This document shows, one piece after another, positions 1 to 10,649 of a stretch of DNA of 64,000 nt. The notes beneath the pieces were generated by a model. The model was not told the origin of the DNA and did not search any database. It saw nothing but the letters and a program-made list of their open reading frames with translations. Both the position numbers and the translations under genes were made by a program. This DNA comes from Antitrichia curtipendula (lineage: Eukaryota; Streptophyta; Bryopsida; Hypnales; Leucodontaceae). How positions within the stretch are numbered: position 1 is the first letter of the stretch; the number at the start of each line of letters is the position of its first letter. The stretch covers positions 19,612,981-19,676,980 of the forward strand of contig OX579640.1 of the NCBI GenBank assembly GCA_951230915.1, in the 5' to 3' direction.

Positions 1-481
1 GCTAAAATCTATTAATAGAAGTCAATCAAAAATACAAACTTGGAAAAACTAGCCTTCTTCCATTTGCATCATTGCAACAACTAGCGGTAGAAAAATGACG
101 ACCCATTTGGATTAGATGCTTTTTTTGGCACAATTGCATGCATTATGAATGGAAAGAACTATTGCATGAGGACCTCTATTTTGATGCTCTCCAACCAATT
201 ACCATAGTTTGCCTATGTGGTAAGTTTTATAACTTGTTTTCCTCAGTTGTAATTTTTCTTTGAATTTTATTTCATTAAATTTTTTAGTATTAAAATTATT
301 TTTTGGGCACTTATAGTTGGATTTGGCTATGGAAGGAGACAAGAACATGAAGGATTCGGAACTCATATTTCACAAAGCAGGTATAAAGGATTACAAAGCA
401 TTTATATTGAAGAGATGCGATTCAATTAAAGGAATAAATGTGATACATGAGACCAAAAACATTGGCAATGTGGTTCTCTTT

Positions 482-544
<63 letters not shown>
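482..544. repeat. (TA)n microsatellite
   Basis: About 31 TA units with one G interruption near 495. Its length is likely to vary between individuals and assemblies. Confidence 0.95.
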
Positions 545-547
<3 letters not shown>

Positions 548-2652
548 TATTCAAGTCAATTCACTAGCACAACTACATTCATAGGTAATTCATATGATTT
601 CCATTACCATTGTAAAAAATTATGGTTGTTTAGAACATTCTTCCTGATTATATTACTTTGTGATTATCAAATACAAGATTGTTCAACACACTTTCATTCA
701 AGGGTATGCTTTGTAATAGTTAATGTTGTTGCAAATGCCCTTCACTTCCTCTAGACCTCTGTCTTGACATTGGAAAATAGCCTCATAGAGTATGTGTGAT
801 GGCATGCAATGGCATAGGGTTTGTATAAATTAGTGTTTGGTGATGGACTTTTTCTCTTGACTTCATTTGGACCATGCATTTTAACTATCTATGAACGAGA
901 AATTTGTCACTTTTTCCACGATGTGACATTTAGATAATGCATTTGTCTTCTCTGGAGTCAATTTATGTTTTGTACTTGGGGCTTGTTCAAAAAGTCTCAT
1001 ATCTATAGAGGTATAGAATTTTAAATTGATTTTAAGAACTCCCAATTTATATAGAACCATAGTATGTGATAAACGTATTTTTGTAGGGACGAAGTTCAAG
1101 GTCCAAAGAATTTGCTGAAGGTATTTGGAAATGTATCAAAAGAGCCGCTAGAGCAAATGCATTATGTAAACAAGCATATCATGTTTTGGCAGATTAGAGC
1201 CCAAGTAGTCTTCAACGTATCTTTGAAATATATATGTTATTGTTCTAATCTTTTTACTTGGCATTGAGAACCTCTCAAAAAGGATCTAAAGATTTTGTAA
1301 TCTTACAAAGCAACTGCTCAATTTGCATTTTTCATTGTTGCTTTGTGTTTAAATCTTCTCATAGCCTCTATGTGAATTTGTAGGGTGTAGAGCAAGATAA
1401 AGTTTGGTTCATGATGTTAGAGAGAGGCCCAATTGCCTTTCTTTGGGGATTGAGAAAAATTGTGCAATCTTTCTTTCTAGAATCTTCACTTACTAGTAGG
1501 TTAGTATTTGTAGCATACTTGCATCAATGAAAGAGTGAGTATACTCAATACCTTGCAAAGATGATTTGTCCTTATCATTGGCTAGGTCAATTCTATGACT
1601 TTCATACTATGTGTTGCTACGATGTTATCAATCTAGTGGCGTGTTAAAAAAACTTTGTTGGTGATTTGTGAGTCAAAGAGATTTTTGTTGGTTTGCAGTT
1701 GTACCTTTAGGTGGCAAAGATGAGAAGGAAAGTGGACATAGGGCGGAAAAACAAAGTTAATGGGAAAAATCAACGTGTTGTCTCTGAGTGTGTTGTTGTT
1801 GTTCTTTTTGCATTAAATGGGGTGGAATGAGTTTACAAGTTCCCATAGGCAAGTGACAACCCACTCTTGATACGTGGCAAACCTTATCCACATATCTCTT
1901 GAATTACTACAGTCTATTTTTGAAGTGTTGCATGTATTTATAATGATACTCTTGATAAATTATAACCGCTTTCTAGGAAGTGTTCGTGCCTTCTTTGCAA
2001 TTTTAATTATTTGATGATGTAATTTTTATTGATTGATTGAAAGGACAAGATTGCACGAAGAGTACATTTACACATTTCAAATATTTTTTCTCTTTGTTGC
2101 ATCTTTTTTTGCATGGTAGAATCTCAAAGAAAGGCATCTTTGAAACAAGCAAAGTAATTACCATGTCTATGAAGATTTGAATGACTCGCAAACTATTGTC
2201 CTTGAGTTTGATCAGATGTAAGAGGATCTAATGAGAGGAATGGATTGGACCAATTACAAACTCCAAGCTACTCTTCAATTGATGTCGGGCAACGTATTGA
2301 ATCTTAAATGTTTCCTATCTACTCTTGTATATTTTTGATCACCTTACTTTTGTTTGTCATGATTTGCATAGCCCTCTTCATTTCATGATCCCACTTACTC
2401 TGGCTACATAGAATAGAAGCTTGGGTTTCAGAATGATCTAAGAAAAGAGTTTCTATGATTTATGTACAATAGGCTTTCATATGTGCTTCAATAAGATAGC
2501 ATATGCTATGAATCAAAGTTGAATAGGCTAACTTATCACTTTGTGGCTAGTTGTTAATGTTAGTGTAGGAAATAACTTGGACATTGAAATAATGTTCAAT
2601 TTAAGGTTCATTCTATTGTAAGTGAATTGCTGATGTTTTTGTCTTGGTTTAG

Positions 2653-2714
2653 GAAATGAGCACCTATTATATGCTACATCCGGTTCCTCAATTTACTGCT
2701 TGGACATGCGTCAA
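2653..2714 (+). pseudogene. Isolated WD40-repeat exon fragment
   Basis: A 62-bp stretch lies between a good acceptor (ending AG at 2651-2652) and a good donor (GTATGT at 2715). It reads NEHLLYATSGSSIYCLDMRQ, the shape of one WD40 blade: a hydrophobic strand, a GSS turn, then a strand ending in D-x-R. I find no neighbouring exon of the same protein on either side, so it is called a gene fragment. The family call rests on this one blade and I cannot name the parent gene. Confidence 0.5.
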
Positions 2715-3594
2715 GTATGTTAAAAAAATTCCATACTTGTATGTGCTGTTCTTATGTGACATTGTTGGAAGGGAATTTTATTGTTCCACATGTGCACCAT
2801 TTTCTTATGATGGTAGTTGGAGTTGGTGAATATTGGATATTTTCAGTAAGAAGTTGTTGATGACTAACATATCGATGTGCTTGTCTTAGATGGAAGAACC
2901 TATAGGAATCATTGTACAAGCGTGTTCATTCAACGCTAATAAGATTAATCAAGTGCAAACTTGAACACTCTATTACGTTTGACACCATTGTATCCTTGTG
3001 TGCTTCTTAACAATTCTTGTTTGTGTAATTTATTTCTAAATGACATCTTAGCTTTCCAATGTTCTCTTCTCCTAAAGGTTGCAAGTTGTCACTATATTGG
3101 CTCACTTGAGGTTTAGAGTATTTTAGAGATCTACTTGTAGACTGTTGAGAGAATAATGGTCAGGCTTCAAAAATAATTTTGAACAACTACTTCATTGGCA
3201 AATAAATAGACAACCTTCTTTTCTTTTGATATGGAGTTGCATCCTTTAGTTGTTTGTAATATTTGGATTATAGGTTGCAGAAGTCATCTTACCTGCTCAT
3301 AACAAGGCTAGAGTATTTACAATTTGTAAACTTATGACATCCATCAATTTATTATTTAATTAATGTCTAAAATTTCAAGTAATGACACTTGATTTTACAC
3401 TCAAGTAGTCAAGCATTTCAATAATCAACACCCCAAACTATATTGCTCCTAAAGTGCTATTGAAGAAAGGTTACAAGATGGAATGTGATTGATATGTATC
3501 ATTACTTGTTTTATTACCTTAATCTTGTTCTTCATTTAATTGGACTATGTTGTGAATTTGAGTCTTATTAAGCATTGATCAACTGATTCAAAAG

Positions 3595-4159
3595 CTTGGG
3601 GAGGTCACTTAGAGTGTCCATTAGAAACCACGTGTGATCAAAACTTTGGACCCCCTATTTACTTTTTGAATTTTAAATTAAAAAAAAAAAAAAAATATAT
3701 GAATAGATTTTCCTACTTTGAAAGTTTATGTTTTGAATTATTGATATTTTTATTTGTTAATGATAATTAGTTACAAATTTTTGAAGTAAAAAGATACACT
3801 ATAGAGCTGAAAAATAACTTTCACACTCCTATATTATATAAGAAAAAATTGTCTAAAAAATGAACAAAAAATTCCTAAAAATAACTCTCTATTGAAAGCT
3901 CATTTTGAGTTGAATATTGATTCAATGGTCATCTAAATGTGTTCTCTATAATTTTTTTAGTTGAAAAACATGCCATTTTAGTTCATTTTCAATCTCTTCT
4001 AGAAATCATTTCATATTTTATTTGAGTTTGAAATTTTGGCAATAGAAACCTATAGTCATTATTAAACAATGCTCAAAATTTTAGATTGAAATTATAGTTT
4101 ATTAGAAACCACTTGTTCGCACGTGGTTTGTTGTAGTAGAGCTAAGTGACCTCCCCAAG
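3595..4159. mobile_element. hAT-like MITE, copy 1 (565 bp, 8-bp target duplication)
   Basis: The element begins CTTGGGGAGGTCACTTAG and ends with its inverse, CTAAGTGACCTCCCCAAG. It is bounded by a perfect 8-bp direct repeat, TTCAAAAG (3587-3594 and 4160-4167). An 8-bp duplication is typical of hAT-superfamily insertions. The interior is AT-rich with no coding capacity, so the element is non-autonomous. A second, inverted copy lies at 47376-47937. Confidence 0.88.
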
Positions 4160-4318
4160 TTCAAAAGATGACTTGGTTATTTTTTATATAGAAATGCGTG
4201 TTATTAGTCTCCAAGATAGAATTGTTTCGGATAAATTTATATACAACTAGATTTGAAGAGGATTTGGCCCGTTAAACCATAGTTCTATTTGGTGGAATTA
4301 AATATAATTCCCTTGCAG

Positions 4319-4403
4319 GTGGTCACTTGGAGCAATCATGTGCAAAATGCTGGTTGGCTATCCCCCATTTTACTCTAATGAATTCATGACAATTTGTCGG
4401 AAG
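4319..4403 (+). pseudogene. Isolated NDR/LATS-type AGC kinase exon
   Basis: This 85-bp exon-like block follows a clean acceptor (CCTTGCAG) and stops at an AAG followed by GTTCAT. It translates as [20 protein letters not shown] followed by EFMTICRK. This is the kinase subdomain IX-X region of plant NDR kinases, where family members read [20 protein letters not shown]. No upstream HRD or DFG exons and no downstream exon are visible, so it cannot make a kinase. It is a captured or leftover gene piece. The kinase family assignment is firm; the origin is inference. Confidence 0.75.
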
Positions 4404-4744
4404 GTTCATATCAGCACATAATTGTTTTCATTGTCATCATTTGTATTGTGAGGAAAGATGATTGTTCACAAAATTATTTTTGAAGGCTCAAGTACAAAAA
4501 CAATATCTTTCCTATTTTATCCAACGTCTGATTTTACATGACATTTTCTTGGCGTATGGCAATCTTGGTGTTTATGTTATCGTTATTTCGTTATTTTCAA
4601 GTGTCATGTCTGCTTATGAAGTTGAGGTTGGTATGGTTGTTGCAGGTATCAATAGCAAGCCCTACAATGAATGCTTGACTTTTTGACACCACATTGATCC
4701 TAACCTAATCAACTTCAAATACTATTACTTGTAGATTAGATTAG

Positions 4745-4815
4745 TGGTTACATTTTGAAGAATTAGACTAGTGTTTACATTTTGAAGAATTAGACTAGTA
4801 TTTACATTTGGAAAC
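4745..4815. repeat. 27-bp tandem repeat, about 2.6 copies
   Basis: The unit GTTTACATTTTGAAGAATTA plus GACTAGT recurs with a 27-bp period and a few substitutions. No function is apparent. Confidence 0.8.
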
Positions 4816-4989
4816 CATTACAAACTTAGAGGATGCAACTATATGCAAATGTTGTTCTTCTAATATGAAAATATAATTTTTATGTCTCTTCAAATCTTTT
4901 TTATGATGAATGCATTTTACATATATTATACGTATTGCCTGATACAATTTATTGAATTTCTAATAAGAGAATGAATGACATAGGAAATT

Positions 4990-5243
4990 GGTAATAAAAT
5001 TGAAAGCTTCAATTGTTGCAGTATTGCATTAGTATTTTTATATAATTGTTCTTACATTGATTTTGTATCAGAGGTACAAAAATAATATTTATAGAATAAA
5101 TTTATGGTATTGATGCAATACTACAAATATATGTATTTAAAATAATTTAGTTGTATAATCAATGTATAACAATGCAATTATTTATCACTATAATTATCTT
5201 CATTGTTTTTGTATAAAATATCTTTATTTCCTAAGCTATTACA

Positions 5244-5279
<36 letters not shown>

Positions 5280-5720
5280 CAATAAAGTTATTTAATAATG
5301 TCAATATTATATTTTAGTAATGTCAATGTAATGTAAAACGATAAATGTTGTATTGTTGAAATATTGAATTTTACACTTTAATTCAGTACAACATGAATAT
5401 AAGTATAATATTGTTCAGATGGAGTATTGCAAGAGTTTAAAATTAGGTAGTATACTATTGAGCCTTTCTAATAGTACTGATGGAATAAGGTAGAGGCACA
5501 CATTGTCACCGACTACCTATAGTCAACATGTAGTGTGCAATATTTTCATCCAAGGCTAGAACAGATTCCCACTTAAAGCTTGGAATGTGTTTTTTTTAAG
5601 GTTGGGACTAATAAGGTAATGACACATGTTTCAAAGTAGAGAGCAAGAAAGTAGGAAGTAATGAGCAAGAACTAGTTCTGGAATGATTGGAATTGGAAGA
5701 GTCTAAACATTGACTATGGG
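4990..5720. repeat. Dispersed repeat, partner of 32430-33135 (inverted)
   Basis: The part at about 5560-5705 (containing AAGGTTGGGACTAATAAGGT and a CTACTT/AAGTAG-rich tract) matches 32995-33130 in reverse complement. The preceding TTGCAGTATTG-rich low-complexity DNA is shared as well. It includes a (TA)n run near 5245-5277. No ORF of note. Exact ends and any target duplication were not resolved. Confidence 0.65.
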
Positions 5721-7114
5721 TCATGAGACTTTTTGGCTCCCAAATTTCAGTATAATTTCAATTTTGGGAATAAAATTATGAAAATTTTTCAATCCTCGTA
5801 TTTTTTTTTGTCTTCCTACGTGGGAAGAATTTGCTGCGCCTCAAACTGGTCATGATGTGCTGCAAAACCCCTTCAGTGATCGGGTACAGGTGCTTTTACC
5901 TTAATGCAAAAGTGTTGAAAAAGTGACTTTCGTTTTCATGATGAGTACTGCTACTGTATCGAAGCTCTCTGCTACAGTACTCAGCTACGGACGGACGGAC
6001 GGAGTATTTTGTCTGAATTTTTCATCCATCCATTTATCCCCCCGCAAAATAGAAAAACTCATACTAATAATATTCACAGCCAGCATTCATTTTGGTCAAA
6101 GATTTGCAGCACCGAGTCCAGCTATGGAGGATGCTCGAGACTTGACGTCGTGACGACTGTCAGCTCGATTTGGATCAAACCCCGAGCAGGAGTCCCTCGT
6201 CAAGAATTTCGGAATTCTGGAGGTCCGAGGTCCGTCATGCACTCTTTGGGATTGCATCGGCGAGTTTGATCGATAGATTGGCGTTAATTTTAAGTTAGGG
6301 TTCCATTCTGTTTCTCGAGGTGAGAAATTCTGAAACAGGCCGCGTGAGACACTGTTTCGCGGTTTTATTTTCCTTCTGTGACAGTCAAACTGCGGATTGA
6401 ACGAATTTTCCCGTGAAAGAGGCCAGGGTGAACTTGTTTTGCGAAGGCTTTCAATGCCTGTAGAGTCTGGCGTTATCAAGTCGCGGTCGTTTACTAGTTT
6501 CTTTCAAGTATTTTGATAAGAAACGCTAATCGGTGGAAAATGCTATCCTTCAGGATGGTGTTAGGTGATTGTGTCCAAAATTTGACGGGCTACTCCGTTC
6601 ACTCGCCGTGACAGTTGAGCTGCACGAGCTTCGAATTCTTGTTTAAATTCGTTATTTGATTATAGCAAAGGTTTGCACATGTTTTCTGTGCACACTAGTT
6701 GTTCAATTTTGGATTTCGCGTCTGCTGTAGGAATGGACTACAGAGTCTTGCAATAATACTCTCTTTTCGTGAAGGCGGCACTAAGGATGCTGAAGCGCCT
6801 ATGTGAGACTTTGTCTCGATTTTTTGCTTTGTCTTTCAGAGGCGATCACTCTCTGCGTTTATATTCTATAATCTATAGCTAAGGGAGCTACAATTGGAGA
6901 ATACATGCGTGTATTGTCGGATAGGGGATTGTCTTGCTATTCGAACGGAGTTCTACTGATATGTGGCCGATGCAACTGTCAAAAGCCTGTGTACAGCCCG
7001 TTCAACAATCTTACCGTTCTTGAAGCTTTTGTTAAATTCAAAGAGACAAATAACTGATATGCAGTCCTGGTTTTGCAGATAGTTTTTTTTTTCTTTTAAT
7101 CATTGCGGGTTACC
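5721..7114 (+). promoter_or_regulatory. Promoter and probable intron-containing 5' leader of the ERV41/ERGIC gene
   Basis: Base composition rises from about 5.9 kb, marking the transcribed leader. A plausible leader intron runs from the donor after 6319 (CGAG|GTGAGA) to the acceptor ending at 7078 (TTTTGCAG), leaving 36 bases of leader before the ATG at 7115. Three ACGG units lie near 5990-6002. The leader holds several short upstream ORFs, none conserved as far as I can judge. The transcription start site was not identified. Confidence 0.55.
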
Positions 7115-9829
7115 ATGAGTGGGATCAAGATGAGCAGAGCGGGAAAATGGCAAGCAATCAAGAATCTGGATGCTTTTCCTCGTGCCGAGGATCATTTGAT
7201 GCAAAAGACTTCCTCTGGTGCAGCAGGTTAGTACTAGCTTGCGTTGGATTTTTGGTCTTCTTTGGTTGTATGTAAGTTCATGCGGATATGGGGGCTTTTC
7301 TACGTAATATCTAAATTTTTCTTACGTTTTATGTCTTGTCTGTTATTGAGACTATCGCTAAGAACACGATTTGATGCATTGATGTGGCAGTCTCGGCAGT
7401 AGGACTATTTATAATGGCCATTCTCTTCGTTCACGAGCTTCGCTTTTATCTAGAAACTGTCACTGTGCACGAGGTATTCAAATTTTATTTTATTTTCGTT
7501 TCAGTATGTTCTTTGTGTTTTCTTATAATTGCGCAATGGATTATTTTATTACTCTTCAATAACATGAAAATCCCTTGACACAGATGTCGGTGGATGTCAA
7601 GCGCGGGGAAAAATTGCCAATTCACATTAATATGACCTTTCCTGCTCTGCCCTGCGAAGGTTTGTTTGTCAGCTCTTCCGGATTTAGCTGTCTTTTTCGA
7701 TTTCTTTCACTAATTTAATGATTTCTGCGCTTTACTTTCTTCTGTGTAGCCCTGTACGTCTCTGGTACCTTTGTGCATTGATCTGTTTATTGATCATCGT
7801 TGGTTGCACAGTTTTGAGTTTGGATGCGATAGACATGTCTGGCCAGCATGAAGTTGATCTTGACACCAATATTTGGAAAGTAAGTTCCGTATCTATATTA
7901 AATCACTTTATCTCTTTAAGCATCGTCTGCCGCTTGTTTGTCAACTTGTTCATGTGGAAAGATTATTTTATTTTCTATTTTGCATTCTGATAAAGAGGAA
8001 AAGGTTTTCGATCAAATTCTGTGTCAATGTACTTAATCTTACAACAAATCATGATAACGTAATGAAATCATGGAGCGATTTTGTTCTGTGCAGCTGCGTA
8101 TAAACAGAGATGGTCACGTATTAGGTTCAGAGTATGTCAATGATCTTGTTGAGGGAGAACACAAAAAAGAGGAGCACAAGATTGGCCATAGAGACGAGCA
8201 CAAAGATGGCGACCATCAGGCAGTAAAGGATCATGCAGTTTCTGCAGGGCACGGTAGGATGTTTTTCTACTTATGAATTCGTTGGTTCAGAAGTCGAAGC
8301 TGATCAGCGCTTGGGTTTTGACTGCGCCTCAGTCAAAATATGCTCTTTGGGGCGGATTCTGTTGGTTTTCTTATATGAAGATGTAAGTACAAGGCATATG
8401 TGGGTGTTAATTGAAACGGTTCCCTTACAGAACATGAGCATGATGAGCACGGAATTAATGATGGAGCTGCCGGCATGCCTATACATAGTTATTCCTCGCA
8501 GAAAGATCCACAGAAAGTGATTACGGAGGTTAAGAAGGCGATTGAAGATGGAGAAGGATGTCAGGTAATCAAATTCTTTCTGATTTTCTTACTTTAAATT
8601 GTTACTACTGCATCGTCTTTGCTTGCCCTTAATGTTCTTTGATTTTATTATCATTGACTTCTGCAGGTTTTTGGTGTGCTCGATGTGGAGCGTGTTGCAG
8701 GAAATTTTCATATCTCCATGCATGGCTTGAGCCCTTACGTCGCCTCGAAGGTACTACTATCTTCACTTTTATTCACAAATTTTTCATCATAGTCGTTTTA
8801 CTCTCGAAGCGATGTGAAGGATTGATTGTCGTTTTCTCTATAATAAGTTTCTTTTGACTGCCTGTTAATATAATATGGTTGGGAAATGGTGAGACAGATT
8901 TTTGAGACAGGATACGAAGTGAATGTGAGTCATATCATTCACGATCTATCCTTTGGGCCATCTTATCCCGGCGTACACAACCCGCTTGATGGAAATGAGC
9001 GCATTCTCCATGATATCAGTGGTACTTTCAAGTATTTTTTGAAGGTAGGGTAATTTTAGCCTGCCTGTCGGATCAATACTTGGTTCTTCAGCTTCAGTAG
9101 TTGTAGTTTGGGGTCTATCATGATGATACATTGGGGTCTAGCTGAAAGAGCCTGAATCGGACGTGGTATACTGAAGTCTTCTCTTGTCTCTTATATGGAA
9201 GGAGTTATTCTCGGACTGATGGGATGTCCTTTTTAATTTTGCTTTCAGATTGTGCCTACTGAGTATCATCATTTACATGGAGAAATCATGCCGACAAACC
9301 AGTTCTCCGTGACTGAGTATTTCCAGCAAATGAAATCCTCTGACCGGTCTTATCCAGGTTTGTTCAGCTCCAGGATAAGTAGTTCAAGTTGTGTTTCTTT
9401 CTCGATGAGCACTTTATCTCTGTTGTAACTTTCATAAGACGAATGCGTGGGCAAGTGAAGTTAACTAGTCCCACTCTTATTGTTACGGGTGGATGCAGCC
9501 GTCTACTTTGTGTACGACTTATCTCCTATTGTAGTTACAATCACGGAACACCGCCGTAATTTTTGGCATTTTATCACCCGCCTCTGTGCCGTTCTTGGTG
9601 GAACCTTTGCTGTAACAGGTGCAGCTTTCATCCTCTCCCATTATCATGGAATTCATGAATGTTCTTACTTGTGTCCTTGCTTGTACGTTGTCACTTCACT
9701 TTACATACTGTATATGAAATTGGAACTGATATTGTCATTGTTTTATTGTATCAAACAGGTATGTTGGATAGATGGATGTTCAGGATAATCGAGTTACTGA
9801 CAAATACAACAAAAGGGACTCTGTTTTGA
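7115..9829 (+). CDS. ERV41/ERGIC-type ER-Golgi vesicle cargo receptor (plant type), 387 aa
   Basis: Eleven exons: 7115-7226, 7391-7473, 7584-7659, 7812-7879, 8094-8253, 8431-8564, 8667-8750, 8898-9044, 9249-9357, 9499-9618 and 9759-9829. All introns are GT-AG and the frame closes exactly. The product is a two-span membrane protein that cycles between ER and Golgi in COPII/COPI vesicles and helps select cargo. An ERGIC N-terminal domain (NLDAFPRAEDHLMQKTSSGA, 17-36) leads into membrane span 1 (about 37-58). A lumenal domain carries DAIDMSGQHEVDLDTNIWK, VAGNFHISMHG and DLSFGPSYPG. Span 2 is about 346-366 (LCAVLGGTFAVTG), followed by a short cytosolic tail. Residues 136-173 are rich in His, Glu and Asp, replacing the cysteine-rich segment of animal ERGIC3; this is how plant members of this subgroup look. 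The start is the first ATG in frame and gives the expected MSGIK-type N terminus. Confidence 0.93.
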
Positions 9830-10649
9830 GTTTCTTCCACAGGTTGATTGATCTAATGCATGTTAAGATCAGTGTCTACATCTCATGTTCTGTAGCATAG
9901 AGATTAGTTAGTCGATGGAGGCAAGAGTTTTAGTCGACGTTTGTAGGATCCTTCATTGTGTAGGGACACTTTTCCCACTAGCATCTTGTGTGCCATTTCG
10001 AGCCTTGTACATGTTTTATCTTGTTATTGGCAGCTCAGTAAGATCCATTGTAGTAGCTTAAATGTTTGCCTCCTATACTCTGAGAATTTAATTTTCTTAA
10101 TCGGCACTCTTTGTCTTTGTTTGCATGCAACCTAGTAGCTCTTCTACGTGGTTCTGCTTAATTTTAAATTCAAAGTGGACAGAGTCAATGCAGGAGTTAA
10201 GACTCTTTGAACCAGATTGGGCAGGATTGCTGATTCCCTCCTACCCATCAATAAATCTTTTATCTTCCTGATAACTTGCCTTCATCATGTCTTTTGAAGC
10301 GGAAAGTTTTAAGCTCTGAAGGTGGCTGAAACCATGACTTCAATCTGTGACTCCCGCGAATCGACTGTGTCGAGGTGTTGTGGTCCGAGCCTCGAGGGCT
10401 CTTGTGGTCTTGTGGCGGTAACAAATTGTACTGTGGCTGGGGATGGTATTTATATGACTATATTGTTACACGGCTTACGTCCTTTCTCCAAGGGTTCTTG
10501 AAGCTCTATGCTGCTTAGTTACCAACAGACTTCGCTCAAACCCTTGCTGTAGGATTCTGGACGGAGTTTAGGGTATTTGCCTTTGGAATATCAGCGCTTT
10601 AGTGCCAGTCTGGGTGTCGCGGTAATCCTTTGTGGTAAGCATACTTTTT
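9830..10649. other. 3' end of the receptor gene and promoter of the exostosin gene
   Basis: There is no further gene here. The first few hundred bases should be the 3' untranslated region; from about 10.3 kb the composition becomes less AT-rich, consistent with the promoter and leader of the exostosin gene that starts at 10650. No TATA box or polyadenylation signal stands out clearly. Confidence 0.45.

Larger units (their letters stand above)
1..3586. other. Gene-poor left flank with scattered exon-like scraps
   Basis: No complete gene is visible in this AT-rich stretch. Short stretches read like exons. One around 1087-1194 reads SKEFAEGIWKCIKRAARA. One around 1384-1497 reads ERGPIAFLWGLRK. 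Neither continues into a longer reading frame and I cannot name either family. The one scrap I can assign, a WD40-like exon, is listed separately. The region could be the tail of a decayed spliced gene or gene pieces carried in by a transposon. The long forward ORF at 317-754 runs through a TA microsatellite and is not credible as a protein. Confidence 0.5.

Noticed and set aside
317..754. 145-codon forward ORF
   Set aside because: Its middle is a TA microsatellite translated as Tyr-Ile repeats; no family signal.
10632..10649. Upstream extension of the exostosin frame
   Set aside because: It would start at GTG; the first ATG is at 10650 and gives a normal type II protein.
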